Below, piece by piece: positions 24,901 to 37,021 of a stretch of DNA of 64,000 nt. Numbering within the stretch: position 1 is the stretch's first letter; each line of letters begins with the position of its first letter. The stretch is from Umbilicaria muhlenbergii (lineage: Eukaryota; Ascomycota; Lecanoromycetes; Umbilicariales; Umbilicariaceae): contig KK106982.1 in the NCBI GenBank assembly GCA_000611775.1, positions 1,906,643-1,970,642 of the forward strand. Direction: 5' to 3'. Under the pieces are notes generated by a model that worked only from the letters and a program-made list of their open reading frames with translations, was not told the origin of the DNA and searched no databases. The position numbers were made by a program, and so were the translations under genes.

Positions 24901-27900
24901 CTCACCTCCAACACGTCTTCCGCCAAGAAGCGTAAGCTTTCGCAGCCAGATACATCAGACAAACAGCCACAGACACATGGGATTACCTTGAATCTACCGA
25001 CCTTACCGGCTACTCAACATACGCAGCCTTCGTCTCCTCGCCGGCCTCTCTTGCCTAATTCGACAAATCGCTTTACCTCATCACCCTCCCCACCTGTTTA
25101 TATTCCTCACCACCTAGTCGTCGAAGGCGCTGGAAGGGGAAGGTCACCAACACCGGAATTTTCGAGCACCGCCGCAAGCTCCCCAAGTGCGGCATACGCT
25201 GGTTTGACGTTAGACAGTGAAGGGAGTGAGGGCATGTCGGGCTCAGATAACGTTGGAGGTGATGAAAGGATGGTACAACCAGCAGATTCAAGTGCGCAAA
25301 GCGGAAGCATTTTGCCAGATAGGTCTTCGATGTCTCCCACAAAACGGAGGGCCTCGGACATGGGACGAGCAAATACTGGAACAGGCTGCGAGGACGTAGA
25401 GATGGGCGGGTCACAATCCACGAACTTACCACCAGTGCCTGCAACTACCAGTACCATAACTGACTCCACCACGCCTACACAAATAAGGTCAGCCCAGAGT
25501 CCAGAGGCAAGGCATAACCGAGAAGTGTCTGTCGATATGCTTGCGTACGAACACATGGAATCTTCGAAAACGGGCAGCAAGGCCTCTGCTTCGGAAACAG
25601 TATCGGAATCGACGTCGAGTGCTGCGTATACGACACCACAGAGTGGCATATCCTTGTCCACTTCTTCGAAAGGAGCCCCTGAAGAACTGGATGCATCCCA
25701 GAGGCAGGCTGTTGTTTCCGCTCACGACCTTCCTTCCATTGATGAACAAATCAAGCGTGTTCAGAACCTGGCCGCGGTGCCTATGCAAGCCGGGCAAAAG
25801 GGTTATGTAGTGTCTACGAGGTGGCTGTCGAGGGTTCTGTCACGAGGTTCCCACGATAGCGGAAAGGATGCCTATGGTAAAGAGGCCAAGGAAGGCCCTA
25901 TTGGACCCGTGGATAATACGGGCCTCAAAGTGGTCAAAGACCCGCTATCTGGCGACTTCAAAGACGAAGCTGGAGAACCATATATCCCGCTGAGACCAGG
26001 CTTACAGTTGTCCGAGGACTTTGAAATTGTGCCACAAGAGGCTTGGGACTTGATTATCAAATGGTACGGTCTTGCCCGAGGATCTCCCGTCATTACTCGC
26101 TACATCCACAACACAAGTACTGGTGCCATGGAGAACCTCCAATACGAAATACATCCGCCTGTGTTTACGATCTTAAAGCTTCCTGACTGCCACGGGACAG
26201 GGACCACAGTGCAGGCGTTGAAGGAGAAGGAAAAAGACGCCATTCCTGTCAAAGTTCTGGCAAGTAGGCATGAGACTTTCCAGCACTTCCTGAAGCGTGT
26301 CAAAGCCATGGCTGGTATAGAGCTTAAGACCAAAGTCCGCATCTGGAGATTATTGGCAGCTCTTGGGACAGGCACTGCCTCAGGCATGATCACCCCAGCT
26401 CAATCACGAAGCGCGTCTCCAGCGCCGAACGTCATTGTGCCTGTGGATCCGGGCAACCGCCTGGTGTTGGATGTACACTCATTCGCCGCCCTGCAAGTAG
26501 GCTCGCAACGAGAAATGCTTGATGCAAAGGACGAAACTGCCAATGACAAGTACAACGGGCACATCAATCTTGATATTGTGGGACTTCGCCAAGACGAGGT
26601 AATTGTTCTAGAAGAACAGATTGGCGGCCCTGCTGGGGGCGAATGGGTTTCAGGTGCCGTAGGGAAGCAGCTTTCTAAGAACATTGTGCCCGTCAGTATT
26701 ACGAAAAGCGGAATCACAACTGGCCAGGACAAGCTGAAGCCCGGGTCTATTACCGGCAGCGGACGGGCGAGCCCAACCCCAGGAAGTAGTGGTATGATGA
26801 CCAGAGGACGTCAACAAAAGACTGGCAAGGTACGAGGCACAGTCGGCTTGAGTAACTTGGGAAACACATGCTACATGAACTCTGCACTGCAATGTGTCCG
26901 AAGTGTCGAGGAACTGACACAGTATTTTCTTAGTGAGTCTTCCTGGTCTATCCAGCCTCTTGGCTGTGACAACCACTGACACTGCGATTATAGTGGACAG
27001 ATACAAGGCCGAATTGAACCCGAGTAACCCGTTGTCTCATAATGGTAACGTTGCAAAGGCTTATGCCTCGCTTTTGCATGAACTTTACAGTGAGAATGCT
27101 GCTTCATCGTTCGCTCCACGAAATCTGAAAAATACCATTGGCAAATACGGACCGTCGTTCTCCGGCTACGGTCAACAAGACTCTCAAGAGTTCCTTCTTT
27201 TTCTCCTTGACGGGCTTCAAGAAGATCTTAACCGAATTCACAAAAAGCCGTATATCGAAAAACCGGACTCGACCGATCAGATGGTCCACGATTCCATTGC
27301 CTTGCGCGAAATGGCGGATAAATGTTGGGACATATACAAAGCCAGAAATGACTCCGTCGTAACGGACCTCTTCGCCGGCATGTACAAATCAACTGTCGTC
27401 TGTCCAGTTTGCGACAAAGTCAGCATCATATTCGATCCCTTCAACAACCTTACCCTTCAATTACCCATTGAAAATGTCTGGACCAAGCAGATATTTTTCT
27501 TTCCTCTCCGTTCGCAACCCATCCAAGTGTCTGTCGAAATCAACAAGAACGCCAGCTTTATGGCGTTAAAGGAATACATTTCCAAACGGGTTAAGGTGAA
27601 CCCCAAGAAGACAGTCTTGGCGGAGATTTACAAGCACAGAATCTATAAGATGTTCGACGATAACGCTTCGATCAGTGACGAGCGGATTCAAGAGGGAGAC
27701 AGTATCGCCCTGTACGAGGTTGAAGATGTCCCCTCTAATTACCCCCCGCCAAAGAAGAAGGGCCAGAAGGTGAAGTCCATGTTATACACAAGCTATAGCA
27801 ACTCAGACGAAGAGGAAGATGTGCCAGAAGGCGATTCACCACTTGCCGAGAAGATGCTTATTGCTGTCTTTAACCGGCAACTCAAGGAAGGTGGGCACTC

Positions 27901-30159
27901 GAGGTATCAACAGAAGACTTTGACTGGTGTACCGTTTTATGTCATCATCACTCGTGAGGAGGCAAAAGACTATGATGCAATATTACGCAAAATCCTTGCA
28001 AAGGTTGACACATTGACAACATTGGACATCTTAGGAGACGAGAACTCTTCTGATACTGACTCAACGCAACACGAGGACTCTGACACTGTACTGATGGCTA
28101 GAGATGATGGAGATTCTTCTTCTGACTCGAAGATTCAGGCAAGATCTGTTGAAAGCGAGGATGGTATGGTGGACATCTCCATGCGAGATGCGGGTGAGAA
28201 ATCTGAAGGCCAGGTCTCATACCCCCCGGAAGATCTTCGGAAACGCAGTACACCGCATGTGCTAAAGCCTGGAGCCTTCATCAAACCAGAGCTGAGAACG
28301 TTGTTCGACATGAAGTACTTTTCTGGCACAGAGATGATACCTACTGGTTGGTCTACCTTGAATGACGAGAACAAAAACTACCCAGCAATCGCATCAAGAC
28401 TTCCCGAGCCAGCTGCACAACCAGTTCCTCGACCAATGGCCAACAAATTTGCACGTGGCTTACAAGGGGATGCAAGCTCAAGCTCAAGCGATGAAGATGT
28501 TGATGAAGTCCCACCTTTGGCGGCCAACAATTCATTCATCAATCCGGGATCGGATAGCGACTCTGATGGCCTCCCGCCAGTGGAAGAAATCAAGCCACTT
28601 CAGGGGTTCAATGCCCCCGGCTTCAGTAGGTTCAATAAACATACGCCACGCACCAAGAAAGGGCTAATCACATACTCCCGCAAAGGCAAGCACTCCCCCA
28701 TTGATACTGATCCCCAAGGCAGCGAGCCGGAAATCAGTTCGGAGTGCACACCACTCATCCGTCTAGGCGAGGCTATTGTGCTTGATTGGAATTCGCAAGC
28801 GTACGACGCGCTGTTCCATGGTGGCGAGCTTGACAACGACAGTGGTATGCGCGGTGCGCCTACATGGGATAATGTACCCCTCATGCACGATCCTGAACTT
28901 GAGACTAGGCGACGCCTACGACTGAGTCGGAAGAAGAACGGCGTTAGTTTGGATGACTGTTTGGACGAGTTCGGCAGGCCGGAAATCCTTTCCGAGAATG
29001 ATGCGTGGTATTGTCCACGGTGTAAAGAGCATCGGCGAGCCAGCAAGACATTTGAGCTGTGGAAGTCGCCCGATATCCTGGTTATCCATCTCAAACGCTT
29101 CAGCGCTCAAGGACGGTTACGAGACAAGCTTGACGTCTTTGTTGACTTCCCCGTACAGGGTCTGGATCTCAGCTCGCGAGTTGCTATGCAAGAAGATGGT
29201 AAAAGCCCGAGCTATGATCTTTTCGCTGTCGACAATCACTACGGGGGCCTTGGCGGAGGACATTACACGGCGTTTGCAAAGAATTTCTACGACAACAACT
29301 GGTACGAGTATAATGGTGAGTCCCATACCTACTTTTCCAATGAAGTCTTCGTTATTGACATCTTTGCACAGATTCTAGTGTCTCACGCCGCCAGAATCCC
29401 CAAGTTGTAGTAACATCAGCTGCTTACCTCCTCTTCTACCGCCGCCGCTCCTCTCGGCCACTGGGTGGGCCTTTTTTCGAGAAGATAATCAGTGCAGCCA
29501 ACAACCTGGACTCCGAACCTCAGCCCGATTCCCGTGCCACATCACCGGCGGGGGAAGGCAAGCGCCTCGACGGCTTCTCCCACAATGGGTTGTCGAGCGC
29601 TTTACTAGGAGTCGGAGCAGCTCACCAAGCGGGAGATGGTGGACTGGCGGACGAGATGCAAGCGAGGAACGCGGTGAAGGCCGATGACGTTTTGCCCGGG
29701 TACTCGACAGATCTGCACGCGGGCGAGCAAACCCTTGAGAGTATGGAGATGGATGAAGAGAGCGGCGCTGGGATACACAGCAGCCTGGGCATGCCGTTGG
29801 GACCGTCAAATTGGAGTTTTGCAGGTCTGCCTAACGGAGACGAGGAGCATAGTATGATCGGTATGTCTCAGATGACCGCTTTGCCGCCTGGCAGCGATCA
29901 AGGAGACGACGAGGACTTATTTGATGGCGCCAGCAACAAAGCTGCTTCCTCGGCTGGACTGAGTGATGATGAAGGAACGAGAATTCTGACCGACTTTGCA
30001 GATGACACGGGCACGACACACGGAGCGTTCGGAACACCTCTGATCAGCCGTGAGGGTACGCCAGTGCAGGATGTGCCACCGGCACTGGACATGGTCGAAG
30101 GTGATGACGAGCCTGTCACGGAGGTGCGACTTCATGAGGACGTCTTTGAGATGGAGTAG
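24901..30159 (+). CDS. UBP12: UBP12-like ubiquitin carboxyl-terminal hydrolase (5' exon unresolved)
   Basis: Cysteine protease that removes ubiquitin. Visible exons: about 24901-26932, 26994-29315 and 29372-30159, with introns of 61 and 56 bp in agreeing phase; at least 1713 residues. Order: disordered Ser/Pro-rich N-terminus with a KKRK nuclear-type signal, a DUSP domain (SIDEQIKRVQNLAAVPM ... ISKWY-like IIKWYGLARGS), a ubiquitin-like region, then the USP core. The Cys box GLSNLGNTCYMNSALQ has its catalytic Cys at 26869-26871; the QQDSQEFLLFLLDGLQEDLN box, zinc-binding CPVCDKVS and CPRCKEH pairs, and His box GGHYTAFAKN (His codon 29261-29263) follow. A long acidic insert splits the core, as in UBP12/USP15 relatives. 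The tail is acidic and unstructured. The frame is open left to 24841 without an ATG, and the first in-frame ATG (25234) would cut conserved-looking sequence, so an upstream exon is expected. Confidence 0.9.
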
Positions 30160-30860
30160 GCCAATGTTTGATTGTACATCACTTATAGAGAGTCGTTTAG
30201 CATGACACGACACTGCATTGCATAGCGTTTGCTACACCAGATCCGTCGCGTTGTAAATAGAGTCATAGATTATCAGCATGAACACGTATAGCCGGAGGCA
30301 ACCGGTGCTTAATGAAACTTGGAGTTCAAGAAGAAGAGAGAGACGAAGAAGAAGAAGAAGAAGAAGACGAAGAAGACGAAGAAGACGAAGAAGACGAAGA
30401 AGACGAAGAAGACGAAGAAGACGAAGAAGACGAAGAAGAAGGAGCAGAGACCTTGATTCCTTGTTGTTGAACGGCGACTGGCTGGAGCCAGTCGAGGTAC
30501 GTGGACAAAGGCAAGGTACTCGTACTCGGGTGAAGATGCACGGGCCAGATGACTTTCATCAGCCTCAGCCTTGCAAGGCCAACCCCACCATCCGGGGCGA
30601 GTGAGGGGACCGAGGCGACCTGCTGAGAGTCTAGATCCACGTCACCCATCAGACGACTCGCAGCTACCTTAAGCAGATGACACTAAGTGCCACCGGATTC
30701 GAAGCCTGTTGCTCACGCGATAGACTCTGCTGACATTGTAAAGAGCTGACGTTCATATACCGCTACATTCTCAATTGGCTGCCCGCAATGCTCCCATAAT
30801 TTCGACGGCGTTGGCACGTTAAAACGCGACAAGACGAAAAGGTTGGGAAATTGCGGCACC
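30160..30860. other. intergenic with microsatellite
   Basis: Spacer between the UBP12-like gene and the next plus-strand gene. It contains the trinucleotide/9-mer repeat listed separately; nothing else is recognised. Confidence 0.5.
30327..30443. repeat. (AAG)n / (AAGAAGACG)n microsatellite
   Basis: About 115 bp of purine-only (apart from regular C) repeat. It begins as AAG units and becomes at least eight near-perfect copies of the 9-mer AAGAAGACG. Both strands appear open (poly-Arg or poly-Ser), which is an artefact of the repeat. Confidence 0.95.
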
Positions 30861-32251
30861 ATGCAACGTCCCGAGACAGTGTTCGAGCTTCTTGAGAATG
30901 GATCCTACCAGGACGGATCCTCGAGACGCCTTGTTGAACTGCTGGATAGAAAAAGAAAGCAGTTAGACCAGGAGATCGCAGATTTTAAAGCGAGGAAAGA
31001 GAAGGAATACAGGCTCTACGAGCAACATTTACGGAGTGAGAACAGAAGCCTTACCGTGGGAGAGTATATATCGAGCGGGTCGGGTGTTGAAGCAAGCAGG
31101 CAAGACGAAAGTCTTCCGCTGGACAATGATCAGAGACGGAGCGTGGCTGAGCTCGATAAGACTGATAAAGGAAATGGGGTGAAGAGCCTGCTGCAGGAAA
31201 CGAACGGAACCAAGAATGAAGAAAATAGGCGTCCAGCACACGTCGATCTTGTTGAGAGGCCGGATCAAGTCGTAGAGAGCCGCTCAACTGCGGCAAGTCA
31301 CCCTATGGCGAGCACACCTCCGCATGACCGCGAAAAGGAGTTCCGGGGCCTCTTCACGCCAAGCTACCTCCCGCTGTTGGATGGTCCAGACAAATGCCAT
31401 GCGCAGATGGAGGTTATCAAGCCTATCTCACCATCAATTTCTCGATCCAACAGTACACCTTCGCTTTCATCCTCGGCAACCCTTGCAACCATGAGTCTTA
31501 CCCCTCTACTTCCCTCACCTGGTCATGAACGTCTGTCGGCAAGTGTTCCTCGGCAGAAGCCACCCCACCGTCGTTCATCTTCAGCAAGGTCAGACACTTC
31601 CCTTACCAGCCTTCGGAGCAGTCTGCGAGATCCTAGACAGCCAAGGTCACCAAAGAGGGTTCTCTTCTCAATTGATAATACTGTAGTATCGCCCAACTCA
31701 TCACCAATCGCACGCCGTATTGCGCCGATTCTGTTGCCACCACCGAGTGGCATTGCTGTGGCACAGGAACCGGCCCACGCAGAGGAGTACAATGGGTTCG
31801 ACGAGGATAACAACGCTGCACATCAGATCGAGCATGTAACAGATGAATCTAATCATCCTGGCTTTACGTTCGAGCAAGCCGTCAATGCTATGACAAACAC
31901 GTCCTCACCTTCCAGGGGTCATGAGCTCGTGGAGCCTATAATCACGTCGCCAATGGTTGGCGGAGATGACTTCGAGGATATCAACAACGATGACAACCCC
32001 TTGTTCGCTTTTGACGACGATGTGGACTTGAGAGACTTGGAAGATGATGAAAGCGACAAGGTAAATCCTTCTTAGTTACTGTGGGGAGTTATCATACTGA
32101 TGCTTATATTCAGGAGGATGAGGGATCCGATTTTGAAGATGAGGAAGAAGATTCGTTGCCAATAGCCTCACCCCATGCCGGCAGCTTGCCCATTGAAATA
32201 AAATGGCCTGCAAGGCAGCCGCTAAGAAGCAGGGACCGCGACGCTGTCTAA
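30861..32251 (+). CDS. uncharacterised acidic protein with N-terminal coiled coil
   Basis: Two exons, 30861-32060 and 32114-32251, separated by a 53-bp phase-0 intron; 445 residues. The ATG at 30861 sits in CACCATG, a good start context, and is preferred over upstream in-frame triplets. Residues 20-65 (SSRRLVELLDRKRKQLDQEI ... YEQHLRS) form a charged amphipathic helix likely to be a coiled coil. The middle is Ser/Pro-rich with many SP and RSxS sites and basic patches (SPKRVLFSIDN), and the C-terminal quarter is very acidic (DDFEDINNDD, FEDEEEDS). I do not recognise a catalytic domain. The SP-rich and basic/acidic pattern suggests a phosphorylated nuclear or cytoskeletal scaffold, but that is inference only. 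Confidence 0.72.
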
Positions 32252-33523
32252 AAGTTCATTAGCAGCGTCGTCAGGGAGCCCTCCATGCAATATCATGGCA
32301 AGGCTATTCGCGCTTAGCGAGAATTACAAAAGCTGTAGAATCTACTTTTTCCGGTTCGTTGCCCTTATGCATTTACTGTATCTAGATGCTTATAGGCATT
32401 AGATAAGATGTGCGGCACGTCAAGGATGCGGCTCAGACCTCCATGCTTGCTGTTAGCCGTCGTCTTGTTGGATTTTGGCGACTTCTTAGCAGGTTCGAGG
32501 GCTACACTCGGTCCTCATGGAAGATTGTACATAGAGTAAGCGATACTCGAAGTTTGTTGGTTTGATTCTAAGTCCGGATATCAGTTGGAGGTCTTTCGAT
32601 ACTATTTACTAGCCTGATTGGTGAAACAGACATATAACCCATGTCTGAAGGCAGCCTACAACCCCCGACAAGTGCTGTCGAGATGATTCCTACGCATTTC
32701 TTGAGAATCCGACCACACTGAGTGTGAGCCACCTACAATGCTCACCGAACCACCCTCTACGGCCGGTATATCCTTCCCAGCATTGAATTAAAGGACCGTT
32801 CTCGTGACTTCAGTTCCCCTGAAAATCTATTATCGAGGCTGAACTAAGAAAACCACTCTTGATTTCTGAACACATCTTCGACTTACTTGATAGCGCATCC
32901 TGGAATTTAATTGCATCTGCATTATCGGCTGCGGTTATATCTCAGGACATGTGTCAATTAGGGTTCGATACCTCCAACATACATTCACTGAGTGCATGAC
33001 GCGATCGTCTCTATCCATTGTCTTCCTACCACTCATCTACCGAACTACAGTTGCGAAAAGCTTACGCCGTCGCCACCATATCTACTGGTGAGCTACGTAG
33101 AGCTCACTCGTTGATAGCGATCTGCATCAATTGTGGCCGACAGACACTCTAGCTTCCGCATGGAGTAGTCATGCTTCACAGCTGACTGCTAGATATCGAA
33201 GCTTTCTCTAGGAATGAGCCTAGCAGTTCTCACTTGATCGGATCCAGCCCTAATTAAGTGCTTCACTTTATTTCAGCTTCGACGTTTTGATATCACAAGG
33301 GATTCTAAGGAATCTGCGCTGTTTTTTGGACCAAAAACTGAGAGCAACTGCGCTGATTTCTTATCTGGTCTGCGGCATGACATTCTGTTTCTGATTTTAA
33401 GTTGGCTTTCGTCCCCACCGTCTTGGAATCTTTTTATTGCAGGACCGCAATTGGCCTTTGCGCTTTAGGTAATATCACTGTCACTTATCGAGTTTTGCTG
33501 CCGTTATTGCAGGCAAAGCCTCA
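32252..33523. other. intergenic, possible leader intron
   Basis: 1.3 kb without a coding frame. At its right end, 33469-33512 has an intron-like form (gtaata ... ttattgcag, 44 bp) just before the ATG of the next gene, and another ttattgcag stands at 33434-33442. The downstream transcript may therefore have spliced leader exons. Confidence 0.45.
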
Positions 33524-36500
33524 ATGGCTGTGGGAGGACCGCGCAATCCTCAAGCCTATCATCCCATGACAATTGCACTACTTGGTAGACGAGCTCAGAC
33601 TAAATCAACAGAGCACAATGGCAAGCCGTCATGTTCGGCTTCCACGTCGTGTGGCCCAAGCCAGAGGGAACAAATGGCAGAGCCGCTGATAAGGCCAATG
33701 AATTGGGGACTTTCTCGAGAGAGTATGTGGACTAACGCTGGCACAATTCCGCGTGCCCTGACACACTCTATTGGAGATGCTGGGAAAAGCCAGAATGATC
33801 CTATTGAACTCTCTTCGGATGACGAGGAGGAGGAAGAGGAGGAGGAGAAGAAAGGGGACAATGGTGCTGACCAATCCACACCGTTGCAGTCTGCAGACAG
33901 AACCGACGAAGGAACAACCGGATCCCAACCTGGCAATCTTGATGTTGAGGCGCCTCCAGCGCCAACAACCGATCATAGTGCAGATGATAATCACTATAAT
34001 GCTCCCAAGAAGCAACAAAATCAGGATGACAATCGATTTCTTCATGATGATGCAAAGGACCTTAGCAAAGCTGATGATAAAGCACTTCACGGCGTGCTCA
34101 TCCAAGCTCAGCGGGATGAAGAAGGTGGTCAGGACGAGGCTGCAGCAAAGTTAATCCAGCCGCCGGAAATCGAAGTCAATGAGGAATGGGTGTATTCGGC
34201 TCAAAACATACCCAACGACATATATTTGAAGAGTTCTGCCGGCAAGACCGTGAACCGTCTTCTGAAGGATATCCTGCACGATGATCTTCCTGCAGTGCAA
34301 GAGGCATCTCAGATGCACTATAGTTACCCAGTCAACGGCCGGAGGAGCGCCTTGGTGGTGGCAGATCTGGTCGTAGAACCCAACGGCTCGACTGACAGTG
34401 ATGAGAACGATCGAGTCGCAGTGGGTCCACCGAGTATGGTGGGCCCAGTCGATTTTCATCAATCGCCGTTAAGGACCAAGGACTTCGAGCTTGATTCGGC
34501 CAAGGCAGAAGAGCATGGAGAAGCTTCGATGGATGCCAATGATGAGGGCGTCGAGTATGTCCAGAAGACGGATGTTCAGGCCGGACAGGCGAAAGACATG
34601 ACTATTGGCGACCTACAAGCCTCTATCCCAAAGGACTATGAGCTCAGGCAAGATGTTTCGGAGCAGGACAAAAGAGAAGCCCAGCAAAGGAAGAAGGCAG
34701 CAGCATTTGTCGAACGAAGGAGGCTCCTTGATTTGGATAAAGCCGAGCAACTGAGAAAAGCAGAGGCTGATAGAGCGCTGAAATCACAAAAGGACCCTGA
34801 AAAGACCGGAAAGTCACTTGCAGCTCAGGTTTTACGGGCCCAAAGGGAGCGTGAACGCGCGGCTGAGCGGCTAAAGGCCGGCGTTATTCCAAAAGACCCT
34901 TCTAAGGTTGCAGGCACTGGTGAGGAGCGTGGTGTTCCGGCGCGACCAATGCAGACCGGTCTTGTGGACAGGACTGGTGCTAGGGTTGTAACTGCACCTG
35001 CTTCAACTCCTGCAAGTACTTCTGTGACTACTTCTACGAGTGCCTCTGAGAGTGCCCTTACAACATCCCCTGTGAGTGCACCGGCGACCATTCCTCCGAA
35101 TGCTCTTGCAACTGCTCCGGCGACTGTTCCTGTACCTACTCCTACCACTAGTACTACGTCTACTCCTGCGACTGCTCCTGCAACTGCTTCTGCGACTGCT
35201 CGAGCGACTAGTGCTGCGGATAGTATCCTGAATACTCCTCGAGCTATCACCTCGGTATTCAATTCTAGTCTAAACTCCAATCAGCAATCGGCGGCAATCG
35301 TTGGGAAGTGCGCTGCAGATGAACCTCCGAAGGAGAACGAACGACCGTCGCCAATACCGTTGCATCAGGCGGAAGATATCTTACGCACTTCGCTTGAAGG
35401 ATGTCAGAAACGGAAGCTGCAGACTGTGATGCTCCCATTTGAGAAGCATGTCGACGGTACAGTGTCTAAGAAAGCGCGCAGTAACGAATCAACATCACAG
35501 CAGTGGATCGGAGATGTCGTGCCCCCCGAGAGGCCAAAAGTTGGGTACACGGCTGCGGCCAGATCCCCTAGTGCCACACACAGCGGTATTGCGTCACCGG
35601 GAAGTCGTAGGACCAGAATGACAACACCGGAACGTAAAGAGTCTAAGCGACTATCAGCCTTGAAACATAGAAGAAAGAAAGCCCAAGAGCAGGCTCTGGC
35701 AAGGACTGCTGGATCTCATCGAAGCACAGCTTCCCTAGATAACCTTTCGAGTTACTCTAGCCCAAGCTTTTCCGGTGGCCATAGCCACGGCAGGGAAGGG
35801 GAGGGCGTTTCGAGTCCCGTACGGATGGGGTTTGCAGCATTGTCGAAATTGAGCCCTAGCCCTTCTGATGGCAATCTGAATTTCCCTGAGTCGGTAAGCC
35901 AGAAAGTGCACACCAAAGGAACTGACAAGTTGCGAAACCCAGGGGTGAAGAAAGATCGGAGGCTGGAGTATCAAAGGCTCAAAGAGCGCCGACGATTACA
36001 GAAGGAGAAGAAGGCCCAGAGCGGGCTGGGCAGTGTTACTACCTCTTTCACGACCACAGCAGACGCAGACGCAGACGATGAGCTCTTTTTCGACACGATG
36101 GATTCTATGGAAGTCGATGCAGAGCCGGAGGAAGAACTTCCCAGACCGACGACTGGAGGTAAAACAATAACGCAAGAAATGCTCGACATCCTACAGCAAA
36201 AGCCCGAAAGCCTCCTATCATTCGTGGACGAGTCCCCATACCCAGAAATGGAAGAAGACACCACCTACTACGAATATGTCGTGCAGCGCCTATCCTGGAC
36301 CTCAGACGACGACGAGGACGACCTCGAAGAAATTGAGCCTCTGCTCTGCCACACAGGCTACATCGATGTCGACGCCGCCAACAAGGCCGCCGGCGACGAG
36401 ATCCTCCTCGAACGCGGCGACAACCGCGTCTACCCCCTCGACTCCTTCCACTGGGAAAAAGACCCCACTACGGGCATGGCGACTTACGAGGGCTCCTCCC

Positions 36501-37021
36501 CCGCCGGCCACGTCCGCGTCTTCGTCGATCGGATCGTTCGGCCTCGAGGTCAGGGTCGAGAACCCTCGAAGCGAGCTTTGAGGGAGGCGAGGAGGATCAG
36601 TCCTGTCGTCTATGTTATTCTCGTCAAGGACACTATTACCACTGCAACACATGCAAAGGCTACGGCTGATAATGACGATGATGACGATGACAACGACAAC
36701 GACCTCTTCGCCTCCGCTCCCCCCAACACAAAGCCCAAACCCACCGTCACCCTAAAAGTCGACGTAAGCCGAACCCGCGATCTCGCGAACAAACTAGCGA
36801 GCAAACACGTGCTCGAGCGCCTCCGGGTGTACCAGAGCGCGGGCGAATTGGGGGAGATAGAGAGGGCGGAGCGGGAGGCGGAACAGAGGAAGTATCTGGA
36901 GCAGCTGGAAGAACAGGGGGAGGAGGGGCTTTATGCGACGGAAGAAACGGAGCTTTATGGCGGGGGGGAGTTTTTGGAGGTTTGGGTTGAGAGGGTGGGG
37001 TTGAAGGGGCCGTGGAATTGA
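33524..37021 (+). CDS. large low-complexity protein with SUMO-interacting motif
   Basis: One exon, 1165 residues, start at 33524 as the first in-frame ATG after the possible leader intron. Residues 93-99 read PIELSSD and run into a stretch of acidic residues, the classical form of a SUMO-interacting motif. A charged helix rich in E, K, R follows at about 390-465 (QRKKAAAFVERRRLLDLDKA). A Thr/Ala/Pro repeat lies at about 485-570, then two strongly basic stretches near 710-725 (KRLSALKHRRKKAQ) and 805-830 (KKDRRLEYQRLKERRRLQKE) that look like nuclear localisation signals. The C-terminal third (about 880-1165) is the least repetitive and probably the folded part. I cannot name the family. A nuclear SUMO-binding role is inferred from the motif. 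The coding strand turns from C-rich (36230-36500) to G-rich (36820-37020). Confidence 0.75.
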   Translation: MAVGGPRNPQAYHPMTIALLGRRAQTKSTEHNGKPSCSASTSCGPSQREQMAEPLIRPMNWGLSRESMWTNAGTIPRALTHSIGDAGKSQNDPIELSSDDEEEEEEEEKKGDNGADQSTPLQSADRTDEGTTGSQPGNLDVEAPPAPTTDHSADDNHYNAPKKQQNQDDNRFLHDDAKDLSKADDKALHGVLIQAQRDEEGGQDEAAAKLIQPPEIEVNEEWVYSAQNIPNDIYLKSSAGKTVNRLLKDILHDDLPAVQEASQMHYSYPVNGRRSALVVADLVVEPNGSTDSDENDRVAVGPPSMVGPVDFHQSPLRTKDFELDSAKAEEHGEASMDANDEGVEYVQKTDVQAGQAKDMTIGDLQASIPKDYELRQDVSEQDKREAQQRKKAAAFVERRRLLDLDKAEQLRKAEADRALKSQKDPEKTGKSLAAQVLRAQRERERAAERLKAGVIPKDPSKVAGTGEERGVPARPMQTGLVDRTGARVVTAPASTPASTSVTTSTSASESALTTSPVSAPATIPPNALATAPATVPVPTPTTSTTSTPATAPATASATARATSAADSILNTPRAITSVFNSSLNSNQQSAAIVGKCAADEPPKENERPSPIPLHQAEDILRTSLEGCQKRKLQTVMLPFEKHVDGTVSKKARSNESTSQQWIGDVVPPERPKVGYTAAARSPSATHSGIASPGSRRTRMTTPERKESKRLSALKHRRKKAQEQALARTAGSHRSTASLDNLSSYSSPSFSGGHSHGREGEGVSSPVRMGFAALSKLSPSPSDGNLNFPESVSQKVHTKGTDKLRNPGVKKDRRLEYQRLKERRRLQKEKKAQSGLGSVTTSFTTTADADADDELFFDTMDSMEVDAEPEEELPRPTTGGKTITQEMLDILQQKPESLLSFVDESPYPEMEEDTTYYEYVVQRLSWTSDDDEDDLEEIEPLLCHTGYIDVDAANKAAGDEILLERGDNRVYPLDSFHWEKDPTTGMATYEGSSPAGHVRVFVDRIVRPRGQGREPSKRALREARRISPVVYVILVKDTITTATHAKATADNDDDDDDNDNDLFASAPPNTKPKPTVTLKVDVSRTRDLANKLASKHVLERLRVYQSAGELGEIERAEREAEQRKYLEQLEEQGEEGLYATEETELYGGGEFLEVWVERVGLKGPWN

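Noticed and set aside
30278-30649. Overlapping open frames on both strands rich in Arg or Ser
   Set aside because: They are made by the AAG/AAGAAGACG microsatellite, which cannot give stops in these frames; no other coding sign.
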